Positions 36,321 through 46,274 of a stretch of 64,000 bases of DNA are shown here, in pieces. Under the pieces are notes generated by a model that ran no database searches, was not told where the DNA came from, and saw only the letters and a list, made by a program, of their open reading frames with translations. Location: NCBI GenBank assembly GCA_047621305.1, contig JBLHNB010000008.1:29542-93541 (forward strand), given 5' to 3'. How positions within the stretch are numbered: position 1 is the stretch's first letter; each line of letters begins with the position of its first letter. A program made the position numbers and the translations under genes. Source of the DNA: Colwellia_A sp047621305. Its GTDB lineage: Bacteria > Pseudomonadota > Gammaproteobacteria > Enterobacterales > Alteromonadaceae.

Positions 36321-38921
36321 ATGGAATCCATTTACAATCCCCAATCAATAGAAGCACAAGTTCAACAACATTGGATTGATAACAAAACCTTTCTTGCCAC
36401 AGAAGATCCTGACAAAGAAAAGTTTTACTGTTTAGCCATGTTTCCATACCCAAGTGGTCGTTTACATATGGGTCATGTACGTAACTATAGCCTCGGCGAT
36501 GTGATTTCTCGATATCAACGTATGCAAGGTAAAAACGTAATGCAGCCAATGGGCTGGGATGCTTTTGGTTTACCGGCAGAAAATGCGGCGATTAAAAACA
36601 ATACAGCTCCCGCCAAATGGACCTATGAAAACATAGATTACATGCGTAACCAATTAAAATCGTTAGGGTTTGGTTACGACTGGAGTCGTGAATTAGCAAC
36701 ATGTAAAAAAGATTATTATCGCTGGGAGCAATGGTTTTTCACGCTGCTTTTTGAGAAAGGTTTAGTCTATAAAAAGAACGCGACGGTTAACTGGGATCCT
36801 GTTGACCAAACCGTACTGGCTAATGAGCAAGTAATTGATGGTCGCGGTTGGCGTTCTGGCGCTATTGTTGAGCGCAAAGAAATACCACAGTGGTTTATAA
36901 AAATCACCGACTATGCCGAAGAATTATTAAACGATCTTGAGCAATTAACCGAGTGGCCAGAGCAAGTTAAAACAATGCAACGCAATTGGATTGGCCGCTC
37001 TGAAGGGGTTGAAATGACCTTTAAAGTAGCACAGTCAGACGAAAGCTTTGATATTTATACGACGCGCCCAGATACCTTAATGGGGGTGACTTATGTCGCG
37101 CTTGCTGCTCAACACCCTTTAACGCTTGCCGCCGCAAAAAATGACAGTGCCGTTGCCCAATTTATTGAAGCATGTAAAACCAATAAAGCAACGGAAGCTG
37201 ATATGGCCACTATGGAAAAGAAAGGTGTAGACACCGGACTTAAAGCCATTCATCCATTAACGGGCGAACTCGTGCCGGTATGGGCTGCAAATTTTGTTTT
37301 AATGGACTATGGCTCTGGCGCTGTAATGTCGGTACCGGGTCATGATCAACGTGATTGGGAATTTGCCACTAAATATGGTTTAGACATTAAGCAAGTTATC
37401 ACCGCAACCAATGATGACGACATCAGCACCGCTGCTATTCTTGATAAAAACACTTTGATCAATTCAGGTGAGTTTGACGGTTTAGACTTTGATGACGCTT
37501 TTAAAGCTGTTGCAGATAAATTGATCAGTGAAAACAAAGGTCAAATTAAAGTAAATTACCGTTTACGTGATTGGGGCGTTTCTCGACAGCGCTATTGGGG
37601 TACACCCATTCCAATGATTAACTTAGCAAATGGTGAGTCTGTCCCTGTGCCTTTAGATCAGTTACCCGTTGAATTGCCTGAAGATGTGATCATGAACGGC
37701 GTTACATCACCGATTAAAGATGATCCTGCATGGGCAAAAACAACCTATAACGGTGAAGAAGCTTTACGTGAAACCGATACCTTTGATACCTTTATGGAAT
37801 CATCGTGGTATTACGCACGTTTTTGCTCTGCAGGCGATGATACGCAAATGCTCGACCCTGCCAAAGCTAATTATTGGTTACCTGTTGATCAATATGTTGG
37901 CGGTATTGAACACGCTATCTTACATTTGTTATACGCACGATTTTTCCACAAGTTATTGCGTGATGCCGACTTAGTTGACTGTGACGAACCTTTCAAACGT
38001 TTATTATGCCAAGGCATGGTTCTCGCTGATACTTACTATCGTGAAGCTGATAATGGTGGACAAGATTGGATTGCACCTACTGATGTTGACGTGGAACGTG
38101 ACGAAAAAGGTCATGTAATTTCTGCAGTTAGCAAGATAGATGGTCTGCCGGTGATATCAGCTGGCATGAGTAAGATGTCTAAGTCTAAAAATAACGGCAT
38201 TGACCCACAAGCGGTTATTCAGCAATACGGCGCGGATACCGTGCGTTTATTCATTATGTTTACTTCACCACCCGAACAAACGTTAGAATGGTCAGACACA
38301 GGTGTTGAAGGTGCTCATCGTTTCTTGAAGCGTGTTTGGAAGTTAACTTACGACTTTACTCAACAGTTTACTGCTGAACAGTCATTAAGTGATACATTAT
38401 CTTTAGATGGCTTAAAACTTACACCAACGCAAAAGAACTTACGCCGCGAATTACATAAAACCATTCGTAAAGTAAGTGATGACATTGGCCGTCGTAATAC
38501 GTTCAATACCGCTATTGCCGCTATCATGGAATTGATGAATCATTTATCCAAAGCAACATTAACCACTGCTGAAGATAAAGCTATTATGCAAGAAGCCATA
38601 CGCGCTGTTGTATTGATGTTAACGCCAATTACACCGCATTTATGTCATCATTTATGGTGCTTAATTGGTGATAACAACTTGGTTGAAGAAACCTCTTGGC
38701 CAACGGTTGATGAGAGTGCTTTGGTTGAAGATGAAAAACTCATTATCGTGCAGGTCAACGGTAAAGTTCGCTCAAAGATCACGGTATCGGCTACAACATC
38801 AAAAGAAGATATCGAAGCATTAGGCTTAGCTGATGAAACGGTCGTTAGATTTACCGAAGGAAAAACGGTCCGTAAAATTATTTATATACCGGGTAAGTTG
38901 CTTAACATTGTCGCTAATTAG
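36321..38921 (+). CDS. leuS: Leucyl-tRNA synthetase
   Basis: A class I aminoacyl-tRNA synthetase of 866 residues (E. coli 860) that charges tRNA-Leu. The HIGH signature appears as HMGH at residues 49-52, within PSGRLHMGHVRNY. The KMSKS loop is residues 618-622. The CP1 editing domain lies between them, with TTRPDTLMGVTY and GTGLKAIHP-like stretches (here DTGLKAIHP). The anticodon-binding and C-terminal domains end ...IYIPGKLLNIVAN. It begins the long plus-strand block that continues to lipA. Confidence 0.98.
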   Translation: MESIYNPQSIEAQVQQHWIDNKTFLATEDPDKEKFYCLAMFPYPSGRLHMGHVRNYSLGDVISRYQRMQGKNVMQPMGWDAFGLPAENAAIKNNTAPAKWTYENIDYMRNQLKSLGFGYDWSRELATCKKDYYRWEQWFFTLLFEKGLVYKKNATVNWDPVDQTVLANEQVIDGRGWRSGAIVERKEIPQWFIKITDYAEELLNDLEQLTEWPEQVKTMQRNWIGRSEGVEMTFKVAQSDESFDIYTTRPDTLMGVTYVALAAQHPLTLAAAKNDSAVAQFIEACKTNKATEADMATMEKKGVDTGLKAIHPLTGELVPVWAANFVLMDYGSGAVMSVPGHDQRDWEFATKYGLDIKQVITATNDDDISTAAILDKNTLINSGEFDGLDFDDAFKAVADKLISENKGQIKVNYRLRDWGVSRQRYWGTPIPMINLANGESVPVPLDQLPVELPEDVIMNGVTSPIKDDPAWAKTTYNGEEALRETDTFDTFMESSWYYARFCSAGDDTQMLDPAKANYWLPVDQYVGGIEHAILHLLYARFFHKLLRDADLVDCDEPFKRLLCQGMVLADTYYREADNGGQDWIAPTDVDVERDEKGHVISAVSKIDGLPVISAGMSKMSKSKNNGIDPQAVIQQYGADTVRLFIMFTSPPEQTLEWSDTGVEGAHRFLKRVWKLTYDFTQQFTAEQSLSDTLSLDGLKLTPTQKNLRRELHKTIRKVSDDIGRRNTFNTAIAAIMELMNHLSKATLTTAEDKAIMQEAIRAVVLMLTPITPHLCHHLWCLIGDNNLVEETSWPTVDESALVEDEKLIIVQVNGKVRSKITVSATTSKEDIEALGLADETVVRFTEGKTVRKIIYIPGKLLNIVAN

Positions 38922-38936
38922 GACTTGTTCAAATAT

Positions 38937-39458
38937 ATGAAAGTGCAACACTGCTTAAAAAAATTATCATCGACGTTCAGCCATGTGCTGTTCGTCATGG
39001 TTTTATCGACGTTATTAAACGGCTGTGGTTTTAAGCTCAGAGGGGACTATTTATTACCTGATGATCTTAAAACACTTTACGTAAGCTCAACTGATAAACA
39101 TGGTGAGCTCACCCGACTCGTTAAACAGCACCTAAGGGTCAATAAAGTTAATGTCGCTGAACACTTTTCTGTTGATATACCTGAGCTTCATATTTTAAAA
39201 GATAGCTTAGACAGAAGAACCTTATCGGTATTTCCTAACGGGCAAGTTGCCGCTTATGAGCTCATTTATACCATAAGCTACCAACTGAGATTTTCCAACG
39301 AAGATAGTCAAACACTACGCTTTGAATTTAATCGTGATTACCAAGACAACCCCAATATTGCCTTGGCAAAGAGCCGCGAATTAACGCTGATGTTAAGTGA
39401 AATGCGCAAAGAGGCCGCTGATAAAATATTACGCAGCTTAGCCACCATTCAACACTAA
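38937..39458 (+). CDS. lptE: LPS-assembly lipoprotein LptE
   Basis: An outer-membrane lipoprotein (about 173 residues) that plugs LptD for LPS insertion. The signal peptide ends in the lipobox LLNGC and is followed by GFKLRGDY, the usual start of mature LptE. It lies directly after leuS, as in most gammaproteobacteria. I prefer the ATG at 38937; a TTG at 38925 is also possible and lies nearer to AGGA. It has a basic tail like its homologues. Confidence 0.93.
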   Translation: MKVQHCLKKLSSTFSHVLFVMVLSTLLNGCGFKLRGDYLLPDDLKTLYVSSTDKHGELTRLVKQHLRVNKVNVAEHFSVDIPELHILKDSLDRRTLSVFPNGQVAAYELIYTISYQLRFSNEDSQTLRFEFNRDYQDNPNIALAKSRELTLMLSEMRKEAADKILRSLATIQH

Positions 39459-39470
39459 TAGCTGTTAGTC

Positions 39471-40514
39471 ATGAAAATTTATCATAACAACCTAACATCG
39501 ACATTGAATCAAGGATTTAAACCAGTATGGTTAGTTTTTGGTGATGAACCTTGGCAAAAAAATAACAGTTTGGCAACGATAAAGTCAGTTGCGCTCCAAC
39601 AGGGCTTTGATGAAGTTATTCGTTTCAGTGCCGACGACAAATTTGATTGGTCACTTGTTCAAGAAGAATATCAAGCGTTAAGTTTGTTTTCTAGCCAACG
39701 TATTATTGAAGTTGAAATAGTCACTGGCAAAGTCGGTGATGCGGGTAGTAAAGCACTACTTGCACTCAGTGAAAATTTTCATTGTGATGTGATACTTATC
39801 TTACACGGTCCAAAACTGGACAGCGCAGCACAAAAAAGAAAATGGTTTAAAACATTAGAAAATCTCGGCTGTTTTCTTCCTCTGTATGACATTGAAGGTA
39901 AAAAATTAAATCAATGGCTGCAAACTCAGGCACGCGCGTTAACGATTAATTTGCACCCTGATGTTGTTCCCTTGATGGTGGAGCTGTTTGAAGGTAATTT
40001 ACCCGCTCTCGAACAAGAACTACAAAAGTTGTCATTACTATTTGGGCAACAACTCATTACCTGCGAAGATGCCGAAAGTATTATCATCAAACAAGCTAAA
40101 TTTAATCCTTTTCAATTGATTGATGCACTGCTGATCGGTGATTTAAAAAAATGTACAACGATACTTGATCAACTACAACAAGAAGGTGTAGCCATCGGGC
40201 AGCTGATCTGGTTTGTACATAAAGAAATCATGCAACTATCCACCATGTTAGAGCAATTAGAACAAGGTAATGATATTAATGATTTGTATAAGCAATATCG
40301 AATTTGGGAAAAGAAAAAACCACTCTATCAACACGCTTTAACTCATATAACCGCCAGTAATATAAATCATGCTCAATCACGATTAGCACAAGTCGATATG
40401 ATCAGTAAAACCAGCAGCGACTTTAATCACTATCTATTATTAGCTGATGTGTTAGTTACCTTATATCATGGACACATCACCTCTAAATTTTGTTTAGACT
40501 ATGAGTACACCTAA
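39471..40514 (+). CDS. holA: DNA polymerase III delta subunit
   Basis: The clamp-loader delta subunit, 347 residues (E. coli 343), which opens the beta clamp. The family features seen are the N-terminal VWLVFGDEPW, FSADDKFDW, and LEQELQKLSLL, with FNPFQLIDALLIGD in the AAA+-like middle part. Its place after lptE and before nadD is the conserved one. Its end overlaps the longest nadD frame by 14 bases. Confidence 0.95.
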   Translation: MKIYHNNLTSTLNQGFKPVWLVFGDEPWQKNNSLATIKSVALQQGFDEVIRFSADDKFDWSLVQEEYQALSLFSSQRIIEVEIVTGKVGDAGSKALLALSENFHCDVILILHGPKLDSAAQKRKWFKTLENLGCFLPLYDIEGKKLNQWLQTQARALTINLHPDVVPLMVELFEGNLPALEQELQKLSLLFGQQLITCEDAESIIIKQAKFNPFQLIDALLIGDLKKCTTILDQLQQEGVAIGQLIWFVHKEIMQLSTMLEQLEQGNDINDLYKQYRIWEKKKPLYQHALTHITASNINHAQSRLAQVDMISKTSSDFNHYLLLADVLVTLYHGHITSKFCLDYEYT

Positions 40515-41226
40515 AATTAGTAACGATTTGCTTAAACAAGTAATCAATGAATCAATGAATCAACCTATCCACCTACCTATTGATCAAGCAATGAAAAGGA
40601 TCGGAATTTTTGGCGGCACTTTTGATCCTATCCACCTTGGGCATATTCATACAGCTAAACAAACAGCGTTGTGGCTTAATTTAGATAAGCTATTCATTTT
40701 ACCTAGTCATCTGCCACCACATAAAACCAAAACATCAGCAAACACCCAACAACGTCTTAATATGGTTGAGCTTGTTTGCCGCCAAGACTCAAGTTTGACG
40801 TTAGATAAACGGGAACTTAACAAAAATACTCCTTCATACACAGTTGAAACACTCCAAGAAATAAAAAATGAGTATCCCCAAGCCCAACTTTTTTTTATCA
40901 TAGGCATGGATTCCCTATTAACGTTTAGTACTTGGCATAAACATCAAGAAATTCTATCCCTGTGTCACTTAGTCGTTAATTCACGCCCAAGTTATACGCT
41001 AGATAAAAAAAATATTGAGTTAACGCAGTTATTAGCAAACCACCAAATTAATCATCCCGATGAATTACAACAACAAAAAGCGGGAGGCATATTGATACAT
41101 GACACAAAAGAGTGGCATATATCATCAACTGAAATCAGAAAAAGAATTAAAAACAATCTTAATTGTGATGATTTATTGCTCAAATGCGTCATCTCATATA
41201 TAAATAAAGAAGAACTTTATCGTTAA
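40501..41226 (+). CDS. nadD: Nicotinate-nucleotide adenylyltransferase
   Basis: The enzyme makes deamido-NAD from nicotinate mononucleotide and ATP. It has the nucleotidyltransferase motif GIFGGTFDPIHLGH (residues 35-48) and a C-terminal ISSTEIRKRI. From the first ATG it has 241 residues; from the ATG at 40591 it has 211, the usual family length. The 30 extra residues do not resemble other NadD proteins as far as I recall. Neither start has a clear RBS, so 40591 may be the true one. Confidence 0.94.
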   Translation: MSTPKISNDLLKQVINESMNQPIHLPIDQAMKRIGIFGGTFDPIHLGHIHTAKQTALWLNLDKLFILPSHLPPHKTKTSANTQQRLNMVELVCRQDSSLTLDKRELNKNTPSYTVETLQEIKNEYPQAQLFFIIGMDSLLTFSTWHKHQEILSLCHLVVNSRPSYTLDKKNIELTQLLANHQINHPDELQQQKAGGILIHDTKEWHISSTEIRKRIKNNLNCDDLLLKCVISYINKEELYR

Positions 41227-41323
41227 TTTTTTCCAGCATTGCCTACAGTAGGTTAACCTTGGAAATAAAAAATGATATTATAGTGTGATTGAAAGACTAA
41301 TTAACCGTAAAAGAGAAGATACT

Positions 41324-41641
41324 TTGCAAAATAAAGCGCTTACAGCATTTGTTATAGAAAAAATAGAAGATATGAAAGGTAGAGATATCATCACCTTAGA
41401 TGTTGCAGAAAAATCAAATTTTGCTGATTTCATGGTTGTTTGTTCAGGCAACTCCAAACGTCATGTAAAATCCATTGCTCAATCAATTTCTCAAGAGTGT
41501 CGTGCTAAAGGCATCGAGCCATTAGGTATTGAAGGCAATGATATTGGTGAATGGTCATTAGTTGACTTAGGCGATGTGGTTGTTCATATAATGACTGATG
41601 AAACCCGTGATAAGTTCCAATTAGAACAATTGTGGGAATAA
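41324..41641 (+). CDS. rsfS: Ribosomal silencing factor RsfS
   Basis: This 105-residue protein binds ribosomal protein L14 and blocks subunit joining during starvation. It matches E. coli RsfS (105): LQNKALTAFVIEKIEDMKG at the start, ADFMVVCSGNSKRHV and DLGDVVVHIM. I choose TTG at 41324, because homologues begin at this residue and AGAGAAG lies before it; a GTG at 41285 would add 13 unrelated residues. It precedes rlmH by 11 bases. Confidence 0.93.
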   Translation: MQNKALTAFVIEKIEDMKGRDIITLDVAEKSNFADFMVVCSGNSKRHVKSIAQSISQECRAKGIEPLGIEGNDIGEWSLVDLGDVVVHIMTDETRDKFQLEQLWE

Positions 41642-41652
41642 TATAAACTGCA

Positions 41653-42123
41653 ATGCGCATAACGCTATACGCTGTTGGCAATAAAATGCCAACATGGGTT
41701 ACCACAGCTTTTAACGAGTATAGCCGACGTTTTCCTAGAGATATGTCATTTCATTTAGTTGAAATTTCACCTGGAAAGCGCGGCAAAAACGCTGATATTA
41801 CCCGCATATTGGAAAAAGAAGGAGAACTCACCCTTGCCGCTATTCCAAAAGGAAACCGTATTGTTACTTTAGAAGTTGAAGGTAAACCTTGGACAACCCC
41901 ACAACTTGCTCAGCAATTAGAGCGTTGGAACCTTGATAGCCGAGACGTTGCTTTACTTGTTGGCGGACCTGAAGGACTCGCTCCAGCTTGTATCAATGCC
42001 TCTGAACAAAAATGGTCATTATCTCCTCTAACTCTGCCACATCCTATGGTTCGTATTGTCGTTGCCGAAAGTTTATATCGGGCATGGAGTATTAATAATA
42101 ATCATCCATACCATAGAGAATAA
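41653..42123 (+). CDS. rlmH: 23S rRNA pseudouridine-1915 N3-methyltransferase
   Basis: A 156-residue SPOUT methyltransferase that modifies 23S rRNA position 1915. Family motifs are the N-terminal MRITLYAVGNKMPTW, the SAM-binding LLVGGPEGL and the C-terminal MVRIVVAESLYRAWSI. Length equals that of E. coli RlmH (155). It is 11 bases after rsfS and 3 before mrdA, so probably in one transcript. Confidence 0.97.
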   Translation: MRITLYAVGNKMPTWVTTAFNEYSRRFPRDMSFHLVEISPGKRGKNADITRILEKEGELTLAAIPKGNRIVTLEVEGKPWTTPQLAQQLERWNLDSRDVALLVGGPEGLAPACINASEQKWSLSPLTLPHPMVRIVVAESLYRAWSINNNHPYHRE

Positions 42124-42126
42124 TTA

Positions 42127-44094
42127 ATGCATTCACGTCAACGTGTCTCTATTCGTAATCATACAGCTGAAGCTAATCTTTTTGCGCGTAGAACATTTAT
42201 TGCCTTCCTTGGTGTACTCGTTATATTACTGATTTTATTTAGTAATATATTTAATTTGGAAATCAATTCCTACGATAAGTACCAAACACGATCAAACTCC
42301 AATCGTATAAAAATATTACCTGTTGCGCCAAACAGAGGACTAATTTACGACAGAAATGGTGTTTTGCTCGCTGAAAACAAACCCATTTATAGTTTAGAAG
42401 TGATCCCCGAAGACGTTAACGATATAAAATCTTCATTGCTAGCCATTAGTGACTTATTAGAGATCAGTACAGAGAAACAAGAAAAACTCCTTAAATCTTT
42501 AAAATCCAAGCGTCGTTTTAAACCACTAGAGCTTGATTCTCGATTGAGTGATCAACAAGTTGCGCTATTTTCTGTTAACAAACACAAATTTCCCGGTTTT
42601 TTTATTGATGCCCGTTTAAAACGCTATTATCCCTTTGCCGACCTGACCACTCATTCATTAGGTTATGTCGCCCGTATTAATAGAAGAGATACGATAAAAT
42701 TAGAAGAACAAGGTCTATCGGAAAATTATGCGGCAACACGTAATATCGGTAAACTCGGTTTAGAAAAATATTATGAAGATATCCTACATGGCACCATTGG
42801 CCACCAAGAAGTAGAAGTAAATAATCAAGGTAGGATCATTCGCACCCTTGATTACACCCCGCCCCTTCCAGGTAAAGATATCATTTTAACCATTGATATC
42901 GAATTACAAATGATCGCCAAGCGTGCTTTATCCGGAAAACGCGGTACTGTTGTTGCCATAGATCCCCGTAATGGTGACGTTTTAGCCATGTACTCAAATC
43001 CAAGTTTTGACGGTAATCTATTTGTTCATGGTATCAGCAGTAAAAATTATAAAAAACTACTCAATTCAAAGGATCTACCGTTAATTAACCGTTCGGTACA
43101 AGGTTACCCTCCGGCATCAACTGTAAAGCCACTGCTCGCCTTATTGGGTCTTGAGGAACAAGCCATTACCCAATCTACTCGTATCTATGATCCCGGTTGG
43201 TTTCAATTAAAAGGTATTAAACACAAATACCGTGACTGGTGGGCACCAGGCCATGGTTGGGTCGATCTAAACCGAGCAATAGAGCAATCTTGTAATGTTT
43301 ATTTTTACAAATTAGCCTCTAAGTTAGGTATCGATAACATCACCCACATGATGAGAAGGTTTGGTTTTGGTGATTATACCGGCATCGATATTTATGAAGA
43401 AAGTCGCGCGATCTTACCCAGCGTAGAAATGAAACGAACACGTTATAACAAACCTTGGTATACCGGCGATACTATTGCTGTTGGCATTGGTCAAGGTTAT
43501 TGGACAACCACCCCATTACAATTAGCACAAGCGATATCGATTTTAACCAATAAGGGGCAAATTAAAGTCCCTCACATGTTAAAATCAACCACAGAACTTC
43601 AAGCAAGTATTGATGATAAAACGGGTATTTCAACTGCTACGTTAGTGACTAATGAAGTAGACTTTGTAGAAAAACCGCCGATTGTATTAAGTCAGCCTAA
43701 AAATTGGGATCTAGTCCTCGATGCTATGCATAATGCCGCGCAGAAAAAGGGAGCTACAGCCTATGACGTTTTTAAAGGCAGTAAATATGACGCTGCGGGG
43801 AAAACAGGTACAGCTCAACTCGTTAGTAAAAAACAAGATGAAAAGTATGACGCTAATTCAATCAAAGAAAGCCAACGCAATAATGCGATGTTTGTTTCAT
43901 TTGCGCCTTATGAACATCCCGAGATCGTCGTCGCTGTAGCGGTCGAAAATGTGAGTATCGGGGGCGGTGGTACCAATGCAGGCCCTGTTGCTCGCCAAAT
44001 AATGGATCAATACTTTGGTGATCGAGAAATTATGAGTAACGATAAAACTCGTCATCCACAACATGACAATACTTACGGTGCAAAAAGTAAGTAA
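42127..44094 (+). CDS. mrdA: Penicillin-binding protein 2, transpeptidase
   Basis: The elongation-specific class B transpeptidase, 655 residues (E. coli 633). A single N-terminal membrane segment (about 24-44) is followed by a dimerisation domain (APNRGLIYDRNG) and the transpeptidase domain. Its active-site motifs are Ser331-Thr-Val-Lys in PPASTVKP, the SCN triad in EQSCNVYFYK, and KTG in AAGKTGTAQ. It acts in the periplasm with RodA and MreBCD. The tail is rich in His and Lys. Confidence 0.97.
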   Translation: MHSRQRVSIRNHTAEANLFARRTFIAFLGVLVILLILFSNIFNLEINSYDKYQTRSNSNRIKILPVAPNRGLIYDRNGVLLAENKPIYSLEVIPEDVNDIKSSLLAISDLLEISTEKQEKLLKSLKSKRRFKPLELDSRLSDQQVALFSVNKHKFPGFFIDARLKRYYPFADLTTHSLGYVARINRRDTIKLEEQGLSENYAATRNIGKLGLEKYYEDILHGTIGHQEVEVNNQGRIIRTLDYTPPLPGKDIILTIDIELQMIAKRALSGKRGTVVAIDPRNGDVLAMYSNPSFDGNLFVHGISSKNYKKLLNSKDLPLINRSVQGYPPASTVKPLLALLGLEEQAITQSTRIYDPGWFQLKGIKHKYRDWWAPGHGWVDLNRAIEQSCNVYFYKLASKLGIDNITHMMRRFGFGDYTGIDIYEESRAILPSVEMKRTRYNKPWYTGDTIAVGIGQGYWTTTPLQLAQAISILTNKGQIKVPHMLKSTTELQASIDDKTGISTATLVTNEVDFVEKPPIVLSQPKNWDLVLDAMHNAAQKKGATAYDVFKGSKYDAAGKTGTAQLVSKKQDEKYDANSIKESQRNNAMFVSFAPYEHPEIVVAVAVENVSIGGGGTNAGPVARQIMDQYFGDREIMSNDKTRHPQHDNTYGAKSK

Positions 44095-44130
44095 ATTTAT
44101 TAAGTTGAGATATTAAGTGAGACAAAACTA

Positions 44131-45246
44131 GTGCGTAATACCGGACACGACCAACAAAAGTACCAAACACTATGGCAGCGCTTGCACATTGATTTACCTT
44201 TACTTATTGGTATATTAAGCCTAATGATCTTAGGTTTATTTGTTGTTTATAGTGCGGGTGGGCAAGAAATAGGTATCGTTATTCGACAAGCAATCAGGCT
44301 TGGTATAGCATTGGTTGTTATGTTTTTAGTAGCTCAAATCCCCCCTTTGTCTTATCAAAAATGGGCCGTGCCCGTCTTTATTATCGGTTTGTTATTACTC
44401 GTTGCGGTATTACTGTTTGGCTATGTTGGCAAAGGTGCGCAACGCTGGCTTGATTTAGGTTTTATGAAGTTTCAACCCTCGGAAATCATGAAGCTCGTTG
44501 TACCTATCACTATCGCTTGGTACTTAAGCCAATATGACTTACCGGCTAAGTTACCCAAGATAATTATCGCTTTTATATTGGTATTACTACCCACATTACT
44601 TATTGCAAAACAACCAGACTTAGGTACATCATTATTAATTGCTAGCTCCGGTATTTTTGTTATTTTTCTTGCCGGCGCAAGTTGGAAGTTAATTATGTTG
44701 TGTATCGGATTAGCAGCAAGTTTTGCCCCTATTCTTTGGATGTTTTTGATGAAAGACTACCAAAAGCAACGGGTACTCACCTTTCTTAACCCGGAACAAG
44801 ATCCCCTTGGCTCAGGTTATCATATTATCCAATCTAAAATAGCGATAGGTTCTGGCGGCTTAAACGGCAAAGGCTGGTTGCAAGGGACTCAATCTCAATT
44901 AGAGTTTTTACCTGAGCGTCATACCGACTTTATTTTTGCGGTATTTAGTGAAGAATTTGGTCTCATAGGTGTCGCTTTGCTACTAACGGTTTACTTAGCT
45001 ATCGTGATGCGGGGTTTATGGATTGCCGTTCATGCGCAACACGCATTTACCAAACTGCTCGCCGGCAGTTTAACATTGACCTTTTTTGTCTACGTTTTTG
45101 TTAATATTGGCATGGTCTCAGGTTTATTGCCTGTTGTGGGTGTGCCGCTACCCTTAGTCAGTTATGGTGGTACTTCAATGGTGACCTTAATGGCTGGTTT
45201 TGGTTTAATTATGGCGGTAGGTACACATCGACGTTTCCATGCATAA
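44131..45246 (+). CDS. mrdB: Rod shape-determining glycosyltransferase RodA
   Basis: A SEDS-family peptidoglycan polymerase with about 10 membrane helices, 371 residues (E. coli 370), partner of PBP2 in cell elongation. Motifs: FMKFQPSEIMKL, AKQPDLGTSLLI, GGLNGKGWLQGTQSQLEFLP, HTDFIFAVFSEEFG and a C-terminal PLPLVSYGGTSM. It starts with GTG, 36 bases after mrdA. Confidence 0.97.
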   Translation: MRNTGHDQQKYQTLWQRLHIDLPLLIGILSLMILGLFVVYSAGGQEIGIVIRQAIRLGIALVVMFLVAQIPPLSYQKWAVPVFIIGLLLLVAVLLFGYVGKGAQRWLDLGFMKFQPSEIMKLVVPITIAWYLSQYDLPAKLPKIIIAFILVLLPTLLIAKQPDLGTSLLIASSGIFVIFLAGASWKLIMLCIGLAASFAPILWMFLMKDYQKQRVLTFLNPEQDPLGSGYHIIQSKIAIGSGGLNGKGWLQGTQSQLEFLPERHTDFIFAVFSEEFGLIGVALLLTVYLAIVMRGLWIAVHAQHAFTKLLAGSLTLTFFVYVFVNIGMVSGLLPVVGVPLPLVSYGGTSMVTLMAGFGLIMAVGTHRRFHA

Positions 45247-45289
45247 TAGGTCGTATGCTACCTTTTTAGATATAGTAGGTTAATATCCC

Positions 45290-46126
45290 GTGAGACATTT
45301 AAAGTTCATTATCTTAATGTTGTTAATAAATGCCTGTAGTAGCCAAACAGGACGTTATCAACAACAAAATGACAGTACCCCAAGCAGAACCCCATTCAAC
45401 TCAGAATTACAAGATGCTATCCCCAGAGATGAACCGCAAAGTCGTGGTGGTAATAAACATTATCAGGTACGCGGCAAGCATTACCAAGTTTTAGGTTCCG
45501 CTGATGATTTTCAGCAAACAGGTACCGCGTCATGGTATGGTAAAAAATTTCACGGGCACTTAACCTCAAATGGTGAAATTTATAACATGTATAGTATGAG
45601 CGCAGCTCATAAAAACGTGCCCTTACCTACCTACCTTAAAGTCGTTAACAACGACAATAATAAATCAGTCATCGTCAGAGTAAATGACCGTGGCCCTTTT
45701 CACCAAAGCCGTATAATTGATTTATCTTATAGCGCAGCTTATAAACTTGATATGTTAAAAACAGGTACTGCAAATGTCACTATCACCAGCATTAACGACA
45801 GTCCACTAATAAAAATCGATTCAAAACAAATACCGACAACAGTTACAAAGGTAGTGCAAACGCCAAGTAATGAGGCGCTTACCCCTTCTGGAAAATACAT
45901 TCAGGTGCTTGCGACCAGTAATAAAATTCAGGCACAAAAAGCAGCCTCAGCTTTGTCGATGTTATATCAAAAAGACACAATATCCCCCAATAAGAATGGC
46001 ATTTTTCGTGTCCTAATGGGACCTTTTATTGATAAAAAAGAATTAGAAATGACCTTAATAAACCTCAAACAACAGGGTTATCCCAACGCATTTAAACGCC
46101 TTAATTATGCTCATATTAATGAGTAA
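45290..46126 (+). CDS. rlpA: RlpA-like lytic transglycosylase lipoprotein
   Basis: A 278-residue outer-membrane lipoprotein (lipobox LLINAC, Cys16) starting with GTG. The double-psi beta-barrel domain lies at about residues 83-165, with GTASWYGKKFHGHLTSNGE and VRVNDRGPFHQSRIIDLS; the acidic and His residues needed for cleavage of denuded glycan strands in studied RlpA proteins appear present. A SPOR domain (about 195-270, YIQVLATSN...) should target it to septal peptidoglycan. Confidence 0.94.
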   Translation: MRHLKFIILMLLINACSSQTGRYQQQNDSTPSRTPFNSELQDAIPRDEPQSRGGNKHYQVRGKHYQVLGSADDFQQTGTASWYGKKFHGHLTSNGEIYNMYSMSAAHKNVPLPTYLKVVNNDNNKSVIVRVNDRGPFHQSRIIDLSYSAAYKLDMLKTGTANVTITSINDSPLIKIDSKQIPTTVTKVVQTPSNEALTPSGKYIQVLATSNKIQAQKAASALSMLYQKDTISPNKNGIFRVLMGPFIDKKELEMTLINLKQQGYPNAFKRLNYAHINE

Positions 46127-46214
46127 TGAGCCTTGTGACAATCTACCTACCTAATATCCAACATGAAAAGTAACAAATTGGCGTGAAATGGCAGATAGCA
46201 ATCAAAGTCAAAGA

Positions 46215-46223
46215 TGCTATACT
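46215..46223 (+). promoter_or_regulatory. Probable extended -10 promoter element of dacA
   Basis: TGCTATACT, a TG-N-TATACT extended -10, lies about 50 bases before the dacA ATG. No good -35 is present, as is common with extended -10 promoters. The 148-base gap after rlpA suggests dacA has its own promoter. Confidence 0.45.
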
Positions 46224-46274
46224 GCTGAAAAATCTCGTTTGTTTTTCATTATATAAGCTCTAAAAAGGAACATT